64,000 bases of DNA from DASXRC01 sp036506495 (GCA_036506495.1 DASXRQ010000145.1:1-64000), one strand, 5' to 3'. Counted from the stretch's first letter, positions 53,502-62,733 are shown. Made by a program: numbers and translations. The notes: generated from the letters alone by a model not told the origin.

Positions 53502-54722
53502 ATGCCTACGCCACGGACGCCGTACGAGGCCGTCCTGCACGCGGCCCGCGACATCGTCACGCTGGACACGGCGTTCGATGCCGAGATGCTGGGCGCCGCG
53601 CTGCTGGGCAGCGTCTACGCGCTCGCGGAGGATGATCGGGCGGCGGTGGTGCGCCGCTTCGTCGGCGACTTCCTCGCCGCGACGGCCCGCCGGCGTACGC
53701 CCGCGGCGACCGCGATCCGCCAGGTGTTCGCCACGCTGGTGCCCGAGGCGCCGGGGGCGGCCGGCGTCCGCCCGGGACCGGCGGCGCCGCCGTGGGCGGC
53801 TCATCTCGGTCGGGTACGCCTGACCGGCACTTTTTCCTACGGCGACGTCTACGGCGACCAGACGTCCTACCTGGCGACGTACGCGTACGACGACGGCGAT
53901 CTCGGCGGCCCGGAGCATGCCGTCGTGGCGCTCGTGGACCACAACATCGGCATCGCCAAGGACGCATTCGTGGGCGGGCCGGCGGAGCGGGTCGTCGATC
54001 AGGTGCGCGAGATGTGCGCTGGCGACGCGCTGACCTGGTTCGGCGAGGTCGACCCCGCGCGCATGCGGGCGGAGATCGACCGGCACTTGGAGATCACCGA
54101 CGCGCTGACCGAACTGCCGGACGAGGGCTCGCTCGCCACCGACCGGGCGCTGGTCGGCGCGCGCCTCGCCCTACTGCCGGCCCCCAGCGACAAGCCGGAC
54201 GCAGAGCCCGAGCCCATGTCCGCGGACGCGCGCATGGCCCTCGTCGCGGAGTTCCTGGCCTCGACCGAGGCAGCGGACGCCGGCCTGACCGAGCTCGACG
54301 AAGCGGACCTGGCGTCGCTGCATTTTTGCCTGAGCCTCGTGCTCGACCACGCCGACACGTTCCCCGACGTGAACCCGCTGCGTTGGAGCCCGGCCGTCGT
54401 CGGCCTGTTCCTCCTGGACTGGGTGCACCGGCGTGCGGTGCTGGACCCCACCGACGCGGCCATGCTGCCGCGGGCGCTGCGGGCCTGGGTGGCGTACGCG
54501 GCGCGCCGCCGAGGGCTGCCGGAGCCGGCCGGGAGCCAGACCGTGGAGGCGGTGGATGAACTGGCCGACGAATTCGCGCGCCTGTACGCGACCGGCGAGC
54601 GGCGCAGCCCCGCGACCGCCGCGGTCGCGCAGCTCATCGCCGAGGGCGTCGATCCGAACGACCCGGCGGCGCTGAACACGTGGCTGTCGGCCAACCGCAA
54701 CGGTGGCCGACCCGCGGACTGA
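53502..54722 (+). CDS. conserved hypothetical protein
   Basis: A 406-residue soluble protein without a recognised domain. An N-terminal helical part (PYEAVLHAARDIVTLDTAFD), a central segment FSYGDVYGDQTSYLATYAYDDGDLGGPEHAVVALVDHN in outline that looks like a beta-rich metal- or nucleotide-proximal region, and a helical C-terminal half. ATG 53502 appears leaderless (TAGGCT at 53489-53494, 7 nt). Divergent from the esterase. Known as a hypothetical type in related actinomycetes by its shape only. Confidence 0.75.
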   Translation: MPTPRTPYEAVLHAARDIVTLDTAFDAEMLGAALLGSVYALAEDDRAAVVRRFVGDFLAATARRRTPAATAIRQVFATLVPEAPGAAGVRPGPAAPPWAAHLGRVRLTGTFSYGDVYGDQTSYLATYAYDDGDLGGPEHAVVALVDHNIGIAKDAFVGGPAERVVDQVREMCAGDALTWFGEVDPARMRAEIDRHLEITDALTELPDEGSLATDRALVGARLALLPAPSDKPDAEPEPMSADARMALVAEFLASTEAADAGLTELDEADLASLHFCLSLVLDHADTFPDVNPLRWSPAVVGLFLLDWVHRRAVLDPTDAAMLPRALRAWVAYAARRRGLPEPAGSQTVEAVDELADEFARLYATGERRSPATAAVAQLIAEGVDPNDPAALNTWLSANRNGGRPAD

Positions 54723-54725
54723 GGC

Positions 54726-55538
54726 TCACCTGCCGCGCTCGGGGCGACGTCGCGTCCGGCCACACCGGGCGAGCGGCGACGCCGTGGCCGACGACGACGT
54801 CGTGGTCGAGGGCGCGACGGGCACACAGCGCCCACCGCGGTGGCCGCAGCCGATGGGCCGCCGCCCCGTTGGGTCTCGGTGCGGCGGAGCGGGCGCCTTC
54901 CCGGGCGGGTGCGGTGGCTTCCAGCCGGGCGCGCGGGGCGGCGGCGTCCAACCGGGCAACCGAGGCGGCGTCAAGCCGGGTGCGGGCGCCGGCGGCGTCG
55001 GCACGGGCGTGACCCCGGGCGGCGTCGGCACGGGCGTGATCTCGGGCAGCCGGGGCGGCGCGGGCGTACCGTCGGCGCGCGCGGGCGCGATGGCCGGCCG
55101 GGAGGGCGCCGGTCCGGGACGGTGTTCGGAACGCCCTCGCGGCGTACCGGCCGAGCTTGTGGTCGCCACCGGCGTGGGTTCGGGGCGACCGAGGGTCGGA
55201 CCGACCGGGACGTCGACCCACGGGACGATGACCGCGGGCACCTGGGCCTCCTCGGCGAGGAACGGCGTCGTCTGACCAGCACCGTCGTCGGCGAGTGTGG
55301 CCGAACCCGCGGTGATGGCGGCCAGCACCGGCAGCGACGCCGTCGCCACGAGGAACGCCACGATGGCGGCGTAGCGCCAGGGCGTACCGGCGAGTCCTTG
55401 GGCCCGGTGGATCCCCGCGACGCGGCGTTCGGCGGCGTGGGTACCGCCGGTTGCGCGGTGCCGGGCCAGCAGGCGGCGGACTCGGGGGGCCGCCGGCCGC
55501 GCGTCCGGGATCCTTGGGCCCGAGCCGTGATCCGGCAC
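54726..55538 (-). CDS. Pro-rich single-pass membrane protein
   Basis: A 270-residue protein with a basic cytoplasmic N-terminus (about 1-58), one transmembrane segment (YAAIVAFLVATASLPVLAAITA) and a long Pro/Thr/Arg-rich outer part (TPVPTPPGVTPVPTPPAPAPG). It probably reaches through the cell wall. No enzymatic motif. GTG 55538 follows GAGGAG. It converges on the gene to its left and diverges from the dehydrogenase operon. Unknown function. Confidence 0.7.
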   Translation of the reverse strand: MPDHGSGPRIPDARPAAPRVRRLLARHRATGGTHAAERRVAGIHRAQGLAGTPWRYAAIVAFLVATASLPVLAAITAGSATLADDGAGQTTPFLAEEAQVPAVIVPWVDVPVGPTLGRPEPTPVATTSSAGTPRGRSEHRPGPAPSRPAIAPARADGTPAPPRLPEITPVPTPPGVTPVPTPPAPAPGLTPPRLPGWTPPPRAPGWKPPHPPGKAPAPPHRDPTGRRPIGCGHRGGRCVPVAPSTTTSSSATASPLARCGRTRRRPERGR

Positions 55539-55912
55539 GCGTGACTCCTCGCGTCGATGACATGGAACCGCGCCCAACAGCGTCGCCTAGTAACGCAACG
55601 TTGGCCAGCCAACAACAGCGTGTCACCGTGCCAAGTTCGCAGGCAGCGGACAAAACGCCGCATCCCGGCGCACGTCACGCCCGAGGTGTGGGCGCGCTCA
55701 CCGCTTCTGCGAATATGGACGCGACGGCACCGTGGCCGCGGCCACCGCGCACCCGCAGCTCGGCGTACCGACCTGATCGTGCGCGGGCACGGCGCGACCC
55801 CGGGCCGGCGCTCCCGCCGCGTGGCAGTCCCTACCGGGCCGAGGCGCGGCACGCAGAACCCGCTGCGCGGCCGGGACACCCCCGTCGCCGCTCACATGAC
55901 AGGGAGATACGG
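55539..55912. other. regulatory gap upstream of the dehydrogenase operon
   Basis: 374 bp between the divergent membrane-protein gene and the E1-alpha gene. It contains a perfect inverted repeat GTTGGC-CA-GCCAAC at 55600-55613 and a likely promoter for the dehydrogenase operon. An open frame crosses the region but its codon use is poor, so I see no gene. Confidence 0.45.
55600..55613. promoter_or_regulatory. GTTGGC-CA-GCCAAC inverted repeat
   Basis: A perfect 6-bp-armed inverted repeat about 300 bp before the E1-alpha start and 62 bp before the divergent membrane gene. Could be a repressor site, for example of an Lrp-type regulator known to control such operons elsewhere; the factor is not identified. 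Confidence 0.35.
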
Positions 55913-57130
55913 ATGGCGAAGGGCGACGAAGCCCAGGCCCGGAGGCCGGACGCGGCCCGGGCGGCCTCGCGGCGACCGGCGGCGACGCGGACCCACAACG
56001 GACGCGCCGCCAGGTCGGCGGACACGTCGGAACCCGAGCTCGTGCAGCTGCTGACCCCCGAGGGGGAACGGATCGACAGCGTGCAGGGGCCCGACGGGAT
56101 CGAATACACCGTCGACTTCACCGACGAGGAGTACCGGGGTCTGTACCGCGACCTCGTCATCGTGCGCCGGCTCGACGCCGAGGCGACGGCGCTGCAGCGC
56201 CAGGGCGAGCTGGGCATCTGGGCGAGCCTGCTGGGCCAGGAGGCCGCACAGGTGGGCTCCGGGCGGGCCCTGCGCGACCAGGACATGGCGTTCCCGACGT
56301 ACCGCGAGCACGGCGTTCTCTATTGCCGCGGCATCGACCCGATCATGCCGTTGGGCCTGTTCCGCGGCGTGGACCAGGGCGGCTGGGACCCGAACGAGTT
56401 CAAGTTCAACATGTACACGATCGTGATCGGCGCGCAGACTCTGCATGCGACCGGGTATGCCATGGGCATCACCAAGGACGGCAAGGTCGGCAGCGACGAC
56501 GGCGAGGCGGTCATCGCCTACTTCGGCGACGGCGCGATCTCGCAGGGCGACGTGAACGAGGCCTTCATCTGGGGCTCGGTGTTCCACGCGCCGATCGTGT
56601 TCTTCTGCCAGAACAACCAGTACGCCATCTCCGAACCCCTCGAAAGGCAGACGCGCATCCCGCTCTACCGGCGGGCCAGTGGCTTCGGCTTCCCCGGCGT
56701 CCGGGTGGACGGCAACGACGTGCTGGCTTCCTACGCGGTCACCCGCACGGCACTCGACCACGCGAGGCACGGTCAGGGCCCGACGCTCATCGAGGCCTAC
56801 ACGTACCGGATGGGCGCCCACACGACCTCCGACGACCCGACGCGATACCGGATCGCCGGCGAGCTCGAGACGTGGCAGGCGAAGGATCCGATCAAGCGAA
56901 TGAAGGCGTTCCTCGAGAAGCAGCAGATCGCCGACGAGACGTACCTCGCCGACGTCGACGAGCAGGCCAAGCGGGAGGCGGTGCACCTGCGCGAGCGGGT
57001 GCTGTCGATGCCCGACCCGGAGCCGCTGACGCTCTTCGACCATGTGTACGCCGGCGGTTCTCCACACCTCGACGCGCAGCGCGAGCGGTACGCCGCCTAC
57101 CTCGAGTCCTTCGACGGGAGTGCGCACTGA
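55913..57130 (+). CDS. 2-oxoacid dehydrogenase E1 component, alpha subunit
   Basis: A 405-residue thiamine-diphosphate-binding E1 alpha chain. Residues 1-60 are extra and basic. The ThDP motif is GDGAISQGDVNEAFIWGSVF followed by CQNNQ, and the phosphorylation-loop region YRMGAHTTSDDPTRYR is present. In actinomycetes alpha/beta-type E1 usually belongs to the branched-chain 2-oxoacid complex, since their pyruvate E1 is the single-chain AceE type, so a Bkd role is more likely than Pdh. AGGGAG precedes ATG 55913. Its TGA and the next ATG share one base. Confidence 0.9.
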   Translation: MAKGDEAQARRPDAARAASRRPAATRTHNGRAARSADTSEPELVQLLTPEGERIDSVQGPDGIEYTVDFTDEEYRGLYRDLVIVRRLDAEATALQRQGELGIWASLLGQEAAQVGSGRALRDQDMAFPTYREHGVLYCRGIDPIMPLGLFRGVDQGGWDPNEFKFNMYTIVIGAQTLHATGYAMGITKDGKVGSDDGEAVIAYFGDGAISQGDVNEAFIWGSVFHAPIVFFCQNNQYAISEPLERQTRIPLYRRASGFGFPGVRVDGNDVLASYAVTRTALDHARHGQGPTLIEAYTYRMGAHTTSDDPTRYRIAGELETWQAKDPIKRMKAFLEKQQIADETYLADVDEQAKREAVHLRERVLSMPDPEPLTLFDHVYAGGSPHLDAQRERYAAYLESFDGSAH

Positions 57131-58119
57131 TGGCAACCGAGACCCTGACCCTGGGCAAGGCCCTCAACACGGGCCTGCGCCGCGCACTCGAGAACGACCC
57201 CAAGGTTGTGATCATGGGCGAGGACGTCGGCAAGCTCGGCGGCGTCTTCCGCATCACGGACGCCCTCCAGAAGGACTTCGGCGAGGACCGCGTCATCGAC
57301 ACCCCGCTGGCCGAGTCCGGCATCATCGGCACCGCGGTCGGCCTGGCCATCCGCGGGTACCGGCCGGTCTGCGAGATCCAGTTCGACGGCTTCGTGTACC
57401 CGGCGTACGACCAGATCGTCAGCCAGGTGGCGAAGATGCACTACCGCTCGCAGGGCAAGGTGCGGCTGCCGATCGTCATCCGCATCCCGTTCGGTGGCGG
57501 CATCGGCGCCGTCGAGCACCACTCCGAGTCTCCGGAGGCGTACTTCGCACACACCGCCGGTCTCAAGGTCGTCTCCTGCGCGAACCCGTCCGACGCGTAC
57601 ACGATGATCCAGCAGGCCATCGCCTCCGACGACCCGATCGTGTTCATGGAGCCCAAGCGCCGCTACTGGGAGAAGGGCGAGGTCGAGATCGACGCTCCGC
57701 TCGGCTCGGCGTACCCGCTGCATGCCTCGCGTGTCGAGCGGGTGGGCACGGACGCGACGATCCTCGCGTACGGCCCGATGGTGCGCACAGCGTTGGATGC
57801 GGCCACCGCGGCCGAGGACGACGGGCGCTCGCTCGAGGTCATCGACCTCCGCACGCTGTCGCCGCTCGACCTCGGCTCGGCCTTCGAGTCGGTGCGGCGC
57901 ACCGGCCGGTGCGTGGTTGTGCACGAGGCGCCGGGCAACCTCGGCATGGGCGCGGAGATCGCGGCCCGGATCACCGAGGAGTGCTTCTACTCGCTCGAGG
58001 CGCCCGTGCTGCGGGTAACCGGATTCGACACGCCGTACCCAGCCGCGCGGGTCGAGGAGGAGTACCTGCCCGATCTGGATCGGGTGCTCGACGCCGTCGA
58101 CCGGACGTTCGGGTGGTGA
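57130..58119 (+). CDS. 2-oxoacid dehydrogenase E1 component, beta subunit
   Basis: A 329-residue E1 beta chain that completes the ThDP active site with the alpha subunit. VVIMGEDVGKLGGVFRIT, the substrate-facing SGIIGTAVGLAIRG, FGGGIGAVEHHSES with the His of the active site, and a C-terminal VLRVTGFDTPYP are typical. The start overlaps the alpha stop (TGATG). The stop overlaps the next gene. Complex function as for the alpha subunit. Confidence 0.92.
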   Translation: MATETLTLGKALNTGLRRALENDPKVVIMGEDVGKLGGVFRITDALQKDFGEDRVIDTPLAESGIIGTAVGLAIRGYRPVCEIQFDGFVYPAYDQIVSQVAKMHYRSQGKVRLPIVIRIPFGGGIGAVEHHSESPEAYFAHTAGLKVVSCANPSDAYTMIQQAIASDDPIVFMEPKRRYWEKGEVEIDAPLGSAYPLHASRVERVGTDATILAYGPMVRTALDAATAAEDDGRSLEVIDLRTLSPLDLGSAFESVRRTGRCVVVHEAPGNLGMGAEIAARITEECFYSLEAPVLRVTGFDTPYPAARVEEEYLPDLDRVLDAVDRTFGW

Positions 58120-58121
58120 GA

Positions 58122-59582
58122 ATGTCGCGGATCAAGGAATTCAACCTGCCCGATCTCGGCGAGGGCCTCACCGAGGGTGAGATCCTCAAGTGGCTGGTCG
58201 GTGTCGGCGACACGATCGAGCTGAACCAGCCGATCGTCGAGGTCGAGACCGCGAAGGCCGCCGTCGAGATCCCGGCGAAGTGGGCGGGCAAGGTCGTCGA
58301 AATCCATCATCCAGAGGGCACGACCGTGGAGGTCGGCACCCCGATCATCGCTATCGACACCGACCCGGGCGCCGGCCCGGCCTCGCCGCCGGCGGACTCG
58401 AAGCAGTCGCCGGAGTCCGCGGAGCCGTCCGCGGCGTCGCTCGAGGCGGTCGAGATGGCACCGGCCGAGGGTGCCGTCGAGCCCGGCCTGATCGGGGGGC
58501 CCGCGCCGGGCGGGCGTACCGCCGTGCTGGTCGGCTACGGCCCGCGGACGGCGGCGGCCAAGCGCCGTCCACGCAGGACAGACGCCGGCGGCGCCCCTCC
58601 GGCCGATCTTGCAGTTGTGGCGCCTCCCGAGTCCGCCCAAACCCCGGCAACTCAGCCACCGCAAGTGCAAGATCGCCAGGCCGGGGGCGGCGGGCCGGCA
58701 CTCGCGAAGCCGCCGGTCCGCAAGCTGGCACGCGACCTCGGCGTGGACCTGCACGCGTTGACCGGCAGCGGTCCACGAGGCTCGATCACCCGGGACGACG
58801 TCCGGTTCGCCGCGTCCGGCGCGGAGGTGGCCGAGCCCGCAGCGGCCGCGGCCGTCGGGGCGCCAGCGTTCGGGCCGGATCGAGAGCACCGGATCCCCGT
58901 CAAGGGCGTACGGAAGTTGACCGCAGAGAATATGGTCGCGTCGGCGTTCACCGCGCCGCACGTCACCGAGTTCCTCACGGTCGACGTCACCCGATCGATG
59001 AAGGCGCTCGAGCGCATCAAGGCGCTGCCCGACTGGCGCGAGGTGCGCATCTCGCCGCTGCTGCTGGTGGCGAAGGCGGTGCTGGTCGGGCTGCGACGCC
59101 ACCCGATGGTCAACTCGACCTGGTCCGCGGAGTCCGCCGAGATCATCGTCAAGGAGTACGTAAACCTAGGCGTCGCGGCGGCCACCGATCGCGGCCTGAT
59201 CGTGCCGAACATCAAGGACGCCGGGCGGTTGTCGTTGCGGGAGCTCGCCGACGCGATGACCGCGCTCGTGCAGACGGCGAAGGGCGGCAAGACGCCACCG
59301 GCGGACATGTCCGGCGGCACGTTCACGATCACCAACGTCGGAGTCTTCGGGGTCGACACCGGCACCCCGATCTTGCCGCCGGGCGAGGCGGCGATCCTCG
59401 CGTTCGGTGCGGTCCGGGAGACGCCCTGGGTGCACAAGGGAAAGATCCGGGTACGCCAGGTCACCACGCTCGGCCTCTCGTTCGACCATCGGATCATCGA
59501 TGGCGAGCTCGGCTCGAAGTTCCTGCGTGACGTCGGGGCGTTCCTCACCGACCCGGAGGCGACGCTGCTCGGCTGGAGCTGA
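58122..59582 (+). CDS. 2-oxoacid dehydrogenase E2 (dihydrolipoyl acyltransferase)
   Basis: A 486-residue E2. One lipoyl domain (1-85, lipoyl K45 in VETAKAAVEIP), a long Ala/Pro linker (about 88-190), the peripheral-subunit-binding domain (about 192-228, VRKLARDLGVDLHALTGSGPRG), and the catalytic domain with the C-terminal DHRIIDG. Either ATG 58122 or GTG 58116 (GTGA overlap) may start it. The linker contains an in-frame palindromic repeat at 58604-58675 (24 codons). E3 is not encoded nearby. Confidence 0.9.
   Translation: MSRIKEFNLPDLGEGLTEGEILKWLVGVGDTIELNQPIVEVETAKAAVEIPAKWAGKVVEIHHPEGTTVEVGTPIIAIDTDPGAGPASPPADSKQSPESAEPSAASLEAVEMAPAEGAVEPGLIGGPAPGGRTAVLVGYGPRTAAAKRRPRRTDAGGAPPADLAVVAPPESAQTPATQPPQVQDRQAGGGGPALAKPPVRKLARDLGVDLHALTGSGPRGSITRDDVRFAASGAEVAEPAAAAAVGAPAFGPDREHRIPVKGVRKLTAENMVASAFTAPHVTEFLTVDVTRSMKALERIKALPDWREVRISPLLLVAKAVLVGLRRHPMVNSTWSAESAEIIVKEYVNLGVAAATDRGLIVPNIKDAGRLSLRELADAMTALVQTAKGGKTPPADMSGGTFTITNVGVFGVDTGTPILPPGEAAILAFGAVRETPWVHKGKIRVRQVTTLGLSFDHRIIDGELGSKFLRDVGAFLTDPEATLLGWS
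58604..58675 (+). repeat. in-frame palindromic element, family 3, inside E2 linker
   Basis: Perfect 10-bp arms CGATCTTGCA (58604-58613) and TGCAAGATCG (58666-58675) with partly paired inner sequence (GAGT/ACTC). Exactly 72 bp, 24 codons, within the disordered linker between the lipoyl and subunit-binding domains. It shares the GATC-bearing arm ends and size of families 1 and 2. Confidence 0.65.
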
Positions 59583-59792
59583 CCGTCCGCCGACAGCCCC
59601 GGTTCGCACCCGTCGGCGCGAGCCGGGGCTCCACCTCTCGCGGGTACATCTTCGGGCGCCGAGCGCGGATTCTTACGATCGTTCGGCTGGTGGCACGGAT
59701 CACCGAAGGATCCCGTGGCTCTGCGCCACGGCACGAGGTGTAATAGAGGTGCCCGGCAGCCAGCCGACAACCGAATACTCTGGGGAGCCGTA

Positions 59793-59930
59793 ATGAGCAT
59801 GATGAACCGCCTGCGTAACCGCCGCGACGCCGCCCGCCGCGCCCGCGCCATCGACCGCGCGCTGCACGAGGCCAAGTCTGAAGCGGTCCGCAAGGAGATC
59901 CTCGCGATCGCCACCCGTCAGCTCGGCTGA
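59793..59930 (+). CDS. small basic helical protein
   Basis: A 45-residue, highly basic protein (MSMMNRLRNRRDAARRARA..., ending EILAIATRQLG). It is probably one amphipathic helix. Start supported by TGGGGAG 6 nt upstream; a strong terminator follows 20 bp later, so it forms its own short transcript. Function unknown; nucleic acid or membrane binding is possible from charge alone. Confidence 0.75.
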   Translation: MSMMNRLRNRRDAARRARAIDRALHEAKSEAVRKEILAIATRQLG

Positions 59931-59949
59931 CCTCCTCCTTCCCACAGAA

Positions 59950-59984
59950 GATGACCCGTCCGGGCGGCGTCCCGGCGGGTCATC
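59950..59984 (+). terminator. hairpin terminator after the 45-residue gene
   Basis: GATGACCCG (59950-59958) pairs with CGGGTCATC (59976-59984), with CGGG/CCCG inside, followed by GGTCGTTT. It ends the small gene's transcript. Confidence 0.8.
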
Positions 59985-60133
59985 GGTCGTTTGTGCCCCG
60001 GTCGTGAACGGCTCGGGTGCGGGATTCCTCGCGGCCGTGGTGCCCGGTACGGTTGGGCACGGCCGACACCCCCGGCCGGCAGGCTCCTGGAGCCGCCCCG
60101 GCCAGCGGCCGACATGCGACCAAGGAGGCGTAG

Positions 60134-61375
60134 ATGACGTCCGACGGCCCCCACGCCGGACACGAGCCGGCCGAGGAAGCCGCCGGCCAGCCCAGGGCGG
60201 GCGTCGCGCGGGCAAGAGCGTCCGTGCCGGGCATCCGAGCCAGCGCCTCGGTGCCGCCGGCCGCGCCCCAGGCCGACGGCTCGGTGACGTCGGCGGCGCC
60301 CGAGGTTCCGGCGCCGCGCACCTCGGTCGAGTCCCGGCCCACGTTCTCGGCGACCGCGCCCGTTCCCGCCGCCAGCCGCCTCCGTCCCGGTGGCGAACCA
60401 GGTCCAGCCATCCCGGATGGCCTTCCCGCCCCGCGTCCGCGCGTGTACGGCACTCCGATCACGCCACCAGGCGGGCCGTACCCAACGGTTCCCGCCCCGC
60501 GGGACATTGAGCCACTCTTTCCTCCGATCGCCACCGAGCACGCGCAGGCTGGGCCGGCCCGCCCCGTCGCCAGGGGCTCTGCACACCCGACCCTGGCCTC
60601 CGGCGTAGCGCGCGTGAGCGGCGCACCCGGCGTGGGCGCCCCGCCCGGCGGGGCTGTTCCGCCCGGCGCAACCGGCTCGCCGTCCGCCCCGTTCGCATCC
60701 CCGCCGCAGGCCGTGCCCGGACCGCCGGCCGGGCTCCTGCCGGGTCGGGCCGGGGTCCCGCCGCAACCGACGCAGCCGACCGGACCGTTCCGCGGGGCCG
60801 GCCTCCCCGCGTACGGCGATCTCGTCGGCCTGATCCCGACGAGCGCCGCCGCCGCGCCGCCCGCACCGACGACCGGCGCACCCGCCGCTCCGGCACCCCC
60901 CGGCTACCCGCCCTCGCCGCCACAGCTCGGCCACCCACCGCTCGGGCGGACGCCCGCCCGCCCGGCTGCCTCCGAGCGACCCGGCCCGGCCCAGCCGACC
61001 GCACCCCCCGACGATCAGTCGCCGTTCGCCGCGTTCCGCACCGCGGCCGAGCAGGATCAGACGTCGACGCCGCAGGTACGCAGTGGTCGCGTGCTGGTCG
61101 CTGTCATCGCGGCGGCGGTGCTGCTGCTCGCCCTGCCGCTCGGAATCGTCTGGCTGGTCACGCGGCCCAACCCGTCGTTCAACGTCGGCGAGTGCGTACG
61201 CCAGTCCGGTACGGCGGCCGTCGAGGCGACCTGTCAGGAGCCCGGCGCGTACGAGATCGTGTCCAAGGTGGACACCGTCGAGAAGTGCGCGGACCGGAAC
61301 CAGCCGTACGCGGTGCTCACCGCCAAGGGCGGCACGGAACAGGTGCTCTGTCTACGGCCGGCCGGCAGCGGCTGA
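60134..61375 (+). CDS. LppU-like Pro-rich membrane protein
   Basis: A 413-residue protein. About 315 residues of Pro/Ala/Gly-rich low-complexity sequence form the cytoplasmic N-terminus, followed by one transmembrane segment (VLVAVIAAAVLLLALPLGIVWLV, about 318-340) and a short outer domain (FNVGECVRQSGT...CQEP, CADRNQPYAVLT, EQVLCLRPA) with four Cys, matching the LppU/SCO3897 C-terminal family. It may be recruited to wall or division sites through the tail. Ribosome-binding site AAGGAGG before ATG 60134. Confidence 0.75.
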   Translation: MTSDGPHAGHEPAEEAAGQPRAGVARARASVPGIRASASVPPAAPQADGSVTSAAPEVPAPRTSVESRPTFSATAPVPAASRLRPGGEPGPAIPDGLPAPRPRVYGTPITPPGGPYPTVPAPRDIEPLFPPIATEHAQAGPARPVARGSAHPTLASGVARVSGAPGVGAPPGGAVPPGATGSPSAPFASPPQAVPGPPAGLLPGRAGVPPQPTQPTGPFRGAGLPAYGDLVGLIPTSAAAAPPAPTTGAPAAPAPPGYPPSPPQLGHPPLGRTPARPAASERPGPAQPTAPPDDQSPFAAFRTAAEQDQTSTPQVRSGRVLVAVIAAAVLLLALPLGIVWLVTRPNPSFNVGECVRQSGTAAVEATCQEPGAYEIVSKVDTVEKCADRNQPYAVLTAKGGTEQVLCLRPAGSG

Positions 61376-61418
61376 CCCTGTGGCCTCGACCACAGCCCAG
61401 GACTAAATCGGTCGCTCC

Positions 61419-61438
61419 TGTCGTACCCCGATACGACA
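61419..61438. promoter_or_regulatory. TGTCGTA-N6-TACGACA operator-like repeat
   Basis: Perfect 7-bp arms 8 bp upstream of the MFS transporter start (61447). Such spacing suits a dimeric repressor, often of TetR type, that controls an exporter. The regulator is not seen in the window. Confidence 0.6.
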
Positions 61439-61446
61439 CTCACAGC

Positions 61447-62733
61447 ATGTTGCGTGCCGCGATCCCGACCCGCCCGGAGGCCCGGCGCATCCTCGTCGGG
61501 ACCCTGCTCTCGGCGGTTGGTCGCGGCCTGACCCTGCCATTCCTGTTCATCTACCTGCACGAGGTCCGTGGCGTCGGCGCGGCGACCGTCGGCTTCGTCG
61601 TCGGCTGGATGGGCGCCGTCAGCCTCGTGCTCGCGCCCGTGGCCGGCACCCTCACCGATCGGTTCGGCGCCCGCCGGGTCGTCCTGCCGTGCTTCCTCAT
61701 CGAGGCGGCCGGGGTGCTGTCCCTCGCGGTCGTCCACACCGCCCCGGCCGCGTTCGCGTCGGCCACGGCGATGGCCGTTGGCTCGGCGGCGCTGTGGTCC
61801 GGCCAGACGACGATCCTCGCGTCGCTGACCGCGGAGGAGGAGCGCCAACGCGTCTTCGGGCTTCAGTTCACTCTGCTCAACCTCGGCATCGGCGTGGGCG
61901 GTCTCACCGCGGGGGCCATCGTCGACGTGTCCCGGCCGTGGACGTTCCAACTGCTGTACGTCCTCGATTCGGTCGGCTACCTAATCCCGATGACGATCCT
62001 GTTGTCGCTGCCCGCGGTCGGCCGCCGCCTCGCCGACCGGGCGGCGACCACGGAGGTCAAGCACCGGGGAGGCTACGCCGAGGTGCTCCGCGACCGACCG
62101 TTCCGCCGCCTCGTCATCTTCGGCCTCGTGCTGACGACCTGTGGGTACGCCCAGATCGAGGTCGGCTTCACCGCGTTCGCCACCACGGTGGCCGAGGTCA
62201 GCCCGCGGATCGTCGGCTGGGCCCTCGCCGCCAACACGCTGACGATCGTGATCGCCCAGTTGTTCGTGATCCGGGTCCTGCAGGGGCGCAGCCGCGCCAA
62301 GGCGCTGGCCGGAGTCGGCGTGCTCTTCGCCCTCGCCTGGCTGGTGCTGGGCGGCGCGGGCGCGGTCGATGGCGGGCAGGCGCTGCTTGCCGCGCTCGGT
62401 GTGGTGGCGTGCGCCTCCGTTTTCGCCCTCGGCGAGACGCTGCTCTCGCCGGTCATGCCTGCGCTGACGAACGCGCTCGCGACAGACGAGCTGCGGGGGC
62501 GGTACAACGCCATGGGCTCGATCATGTGGGGGGTGAGCGGCGTGATCGGTCCGGTCAGCGCCGGTCCCCTGATCGGCAGCGGCCTCGGCGGCGTCTGGGT
62601 CGTCCTCGTGGTGGGCGGCAGCCTCGTCGCGTCGCTGATCGCGCTCTCCCTGCGCGCGCTGCTCACGCCCGTCCAGGATGGTCGGGCCGTGGCGGTCGAC
62701 ACGGTCGCCATCCCGGAGCCAGCCAACGCGTAA
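61447..62733 (+). CDS. MFS transporter
   Basis: A 428-residue twelve-segment major facilitator. It has the loop 2-3 signature in the form GTLTDRFGARRVVLP and the paired central loop near 200 (ADRAATTEVKHRGGYAEVLRDRP). Substrates could be drugs or metabolites. The perfect operator-like repeat just before it points to inducible expression. The ATG at 61447 has no clear ribosome-binding site. It precedes the thioredoxin-NHL gene by about 20 bp. Confidence 0.9.
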   Translation: MLRAAIPTRPEARRILVGTLLSAVGRGLTLPFLFIYLHEVRGVGAATVGFVVGWMGAVSLVLAPVAGTLTDRFGARRVVLPCFLIEAAGVLSLAVVHTAPAAFASATAMAVGSAALWSGQTTILASLTAEEERQRVFGLQFTLLNLGIGVGGLTAGAIVDVSRPWTFQLLYVLDSVGYLIPMTILLSLPAVGRRLADRAATTEVKHRGGYAEVLRDRPFRRLVIFGLVLTTCGYAQIEVGFTAFATTVAEVSPRIVGWALAANTLTIVIAQLFVIRVLQGRSRAKALAGVGVLFALAWLVLGGAGAVDGGQALLAALGVVACASVFALGETLLSPVMPALTNALATDELRGRYNAMGSIMWGVSGVIGPVSAGPLIGSGLGGVWVVLVVGGSLVASLIALSLRALLTPVQDGRAVAVDTVAIPEPANA

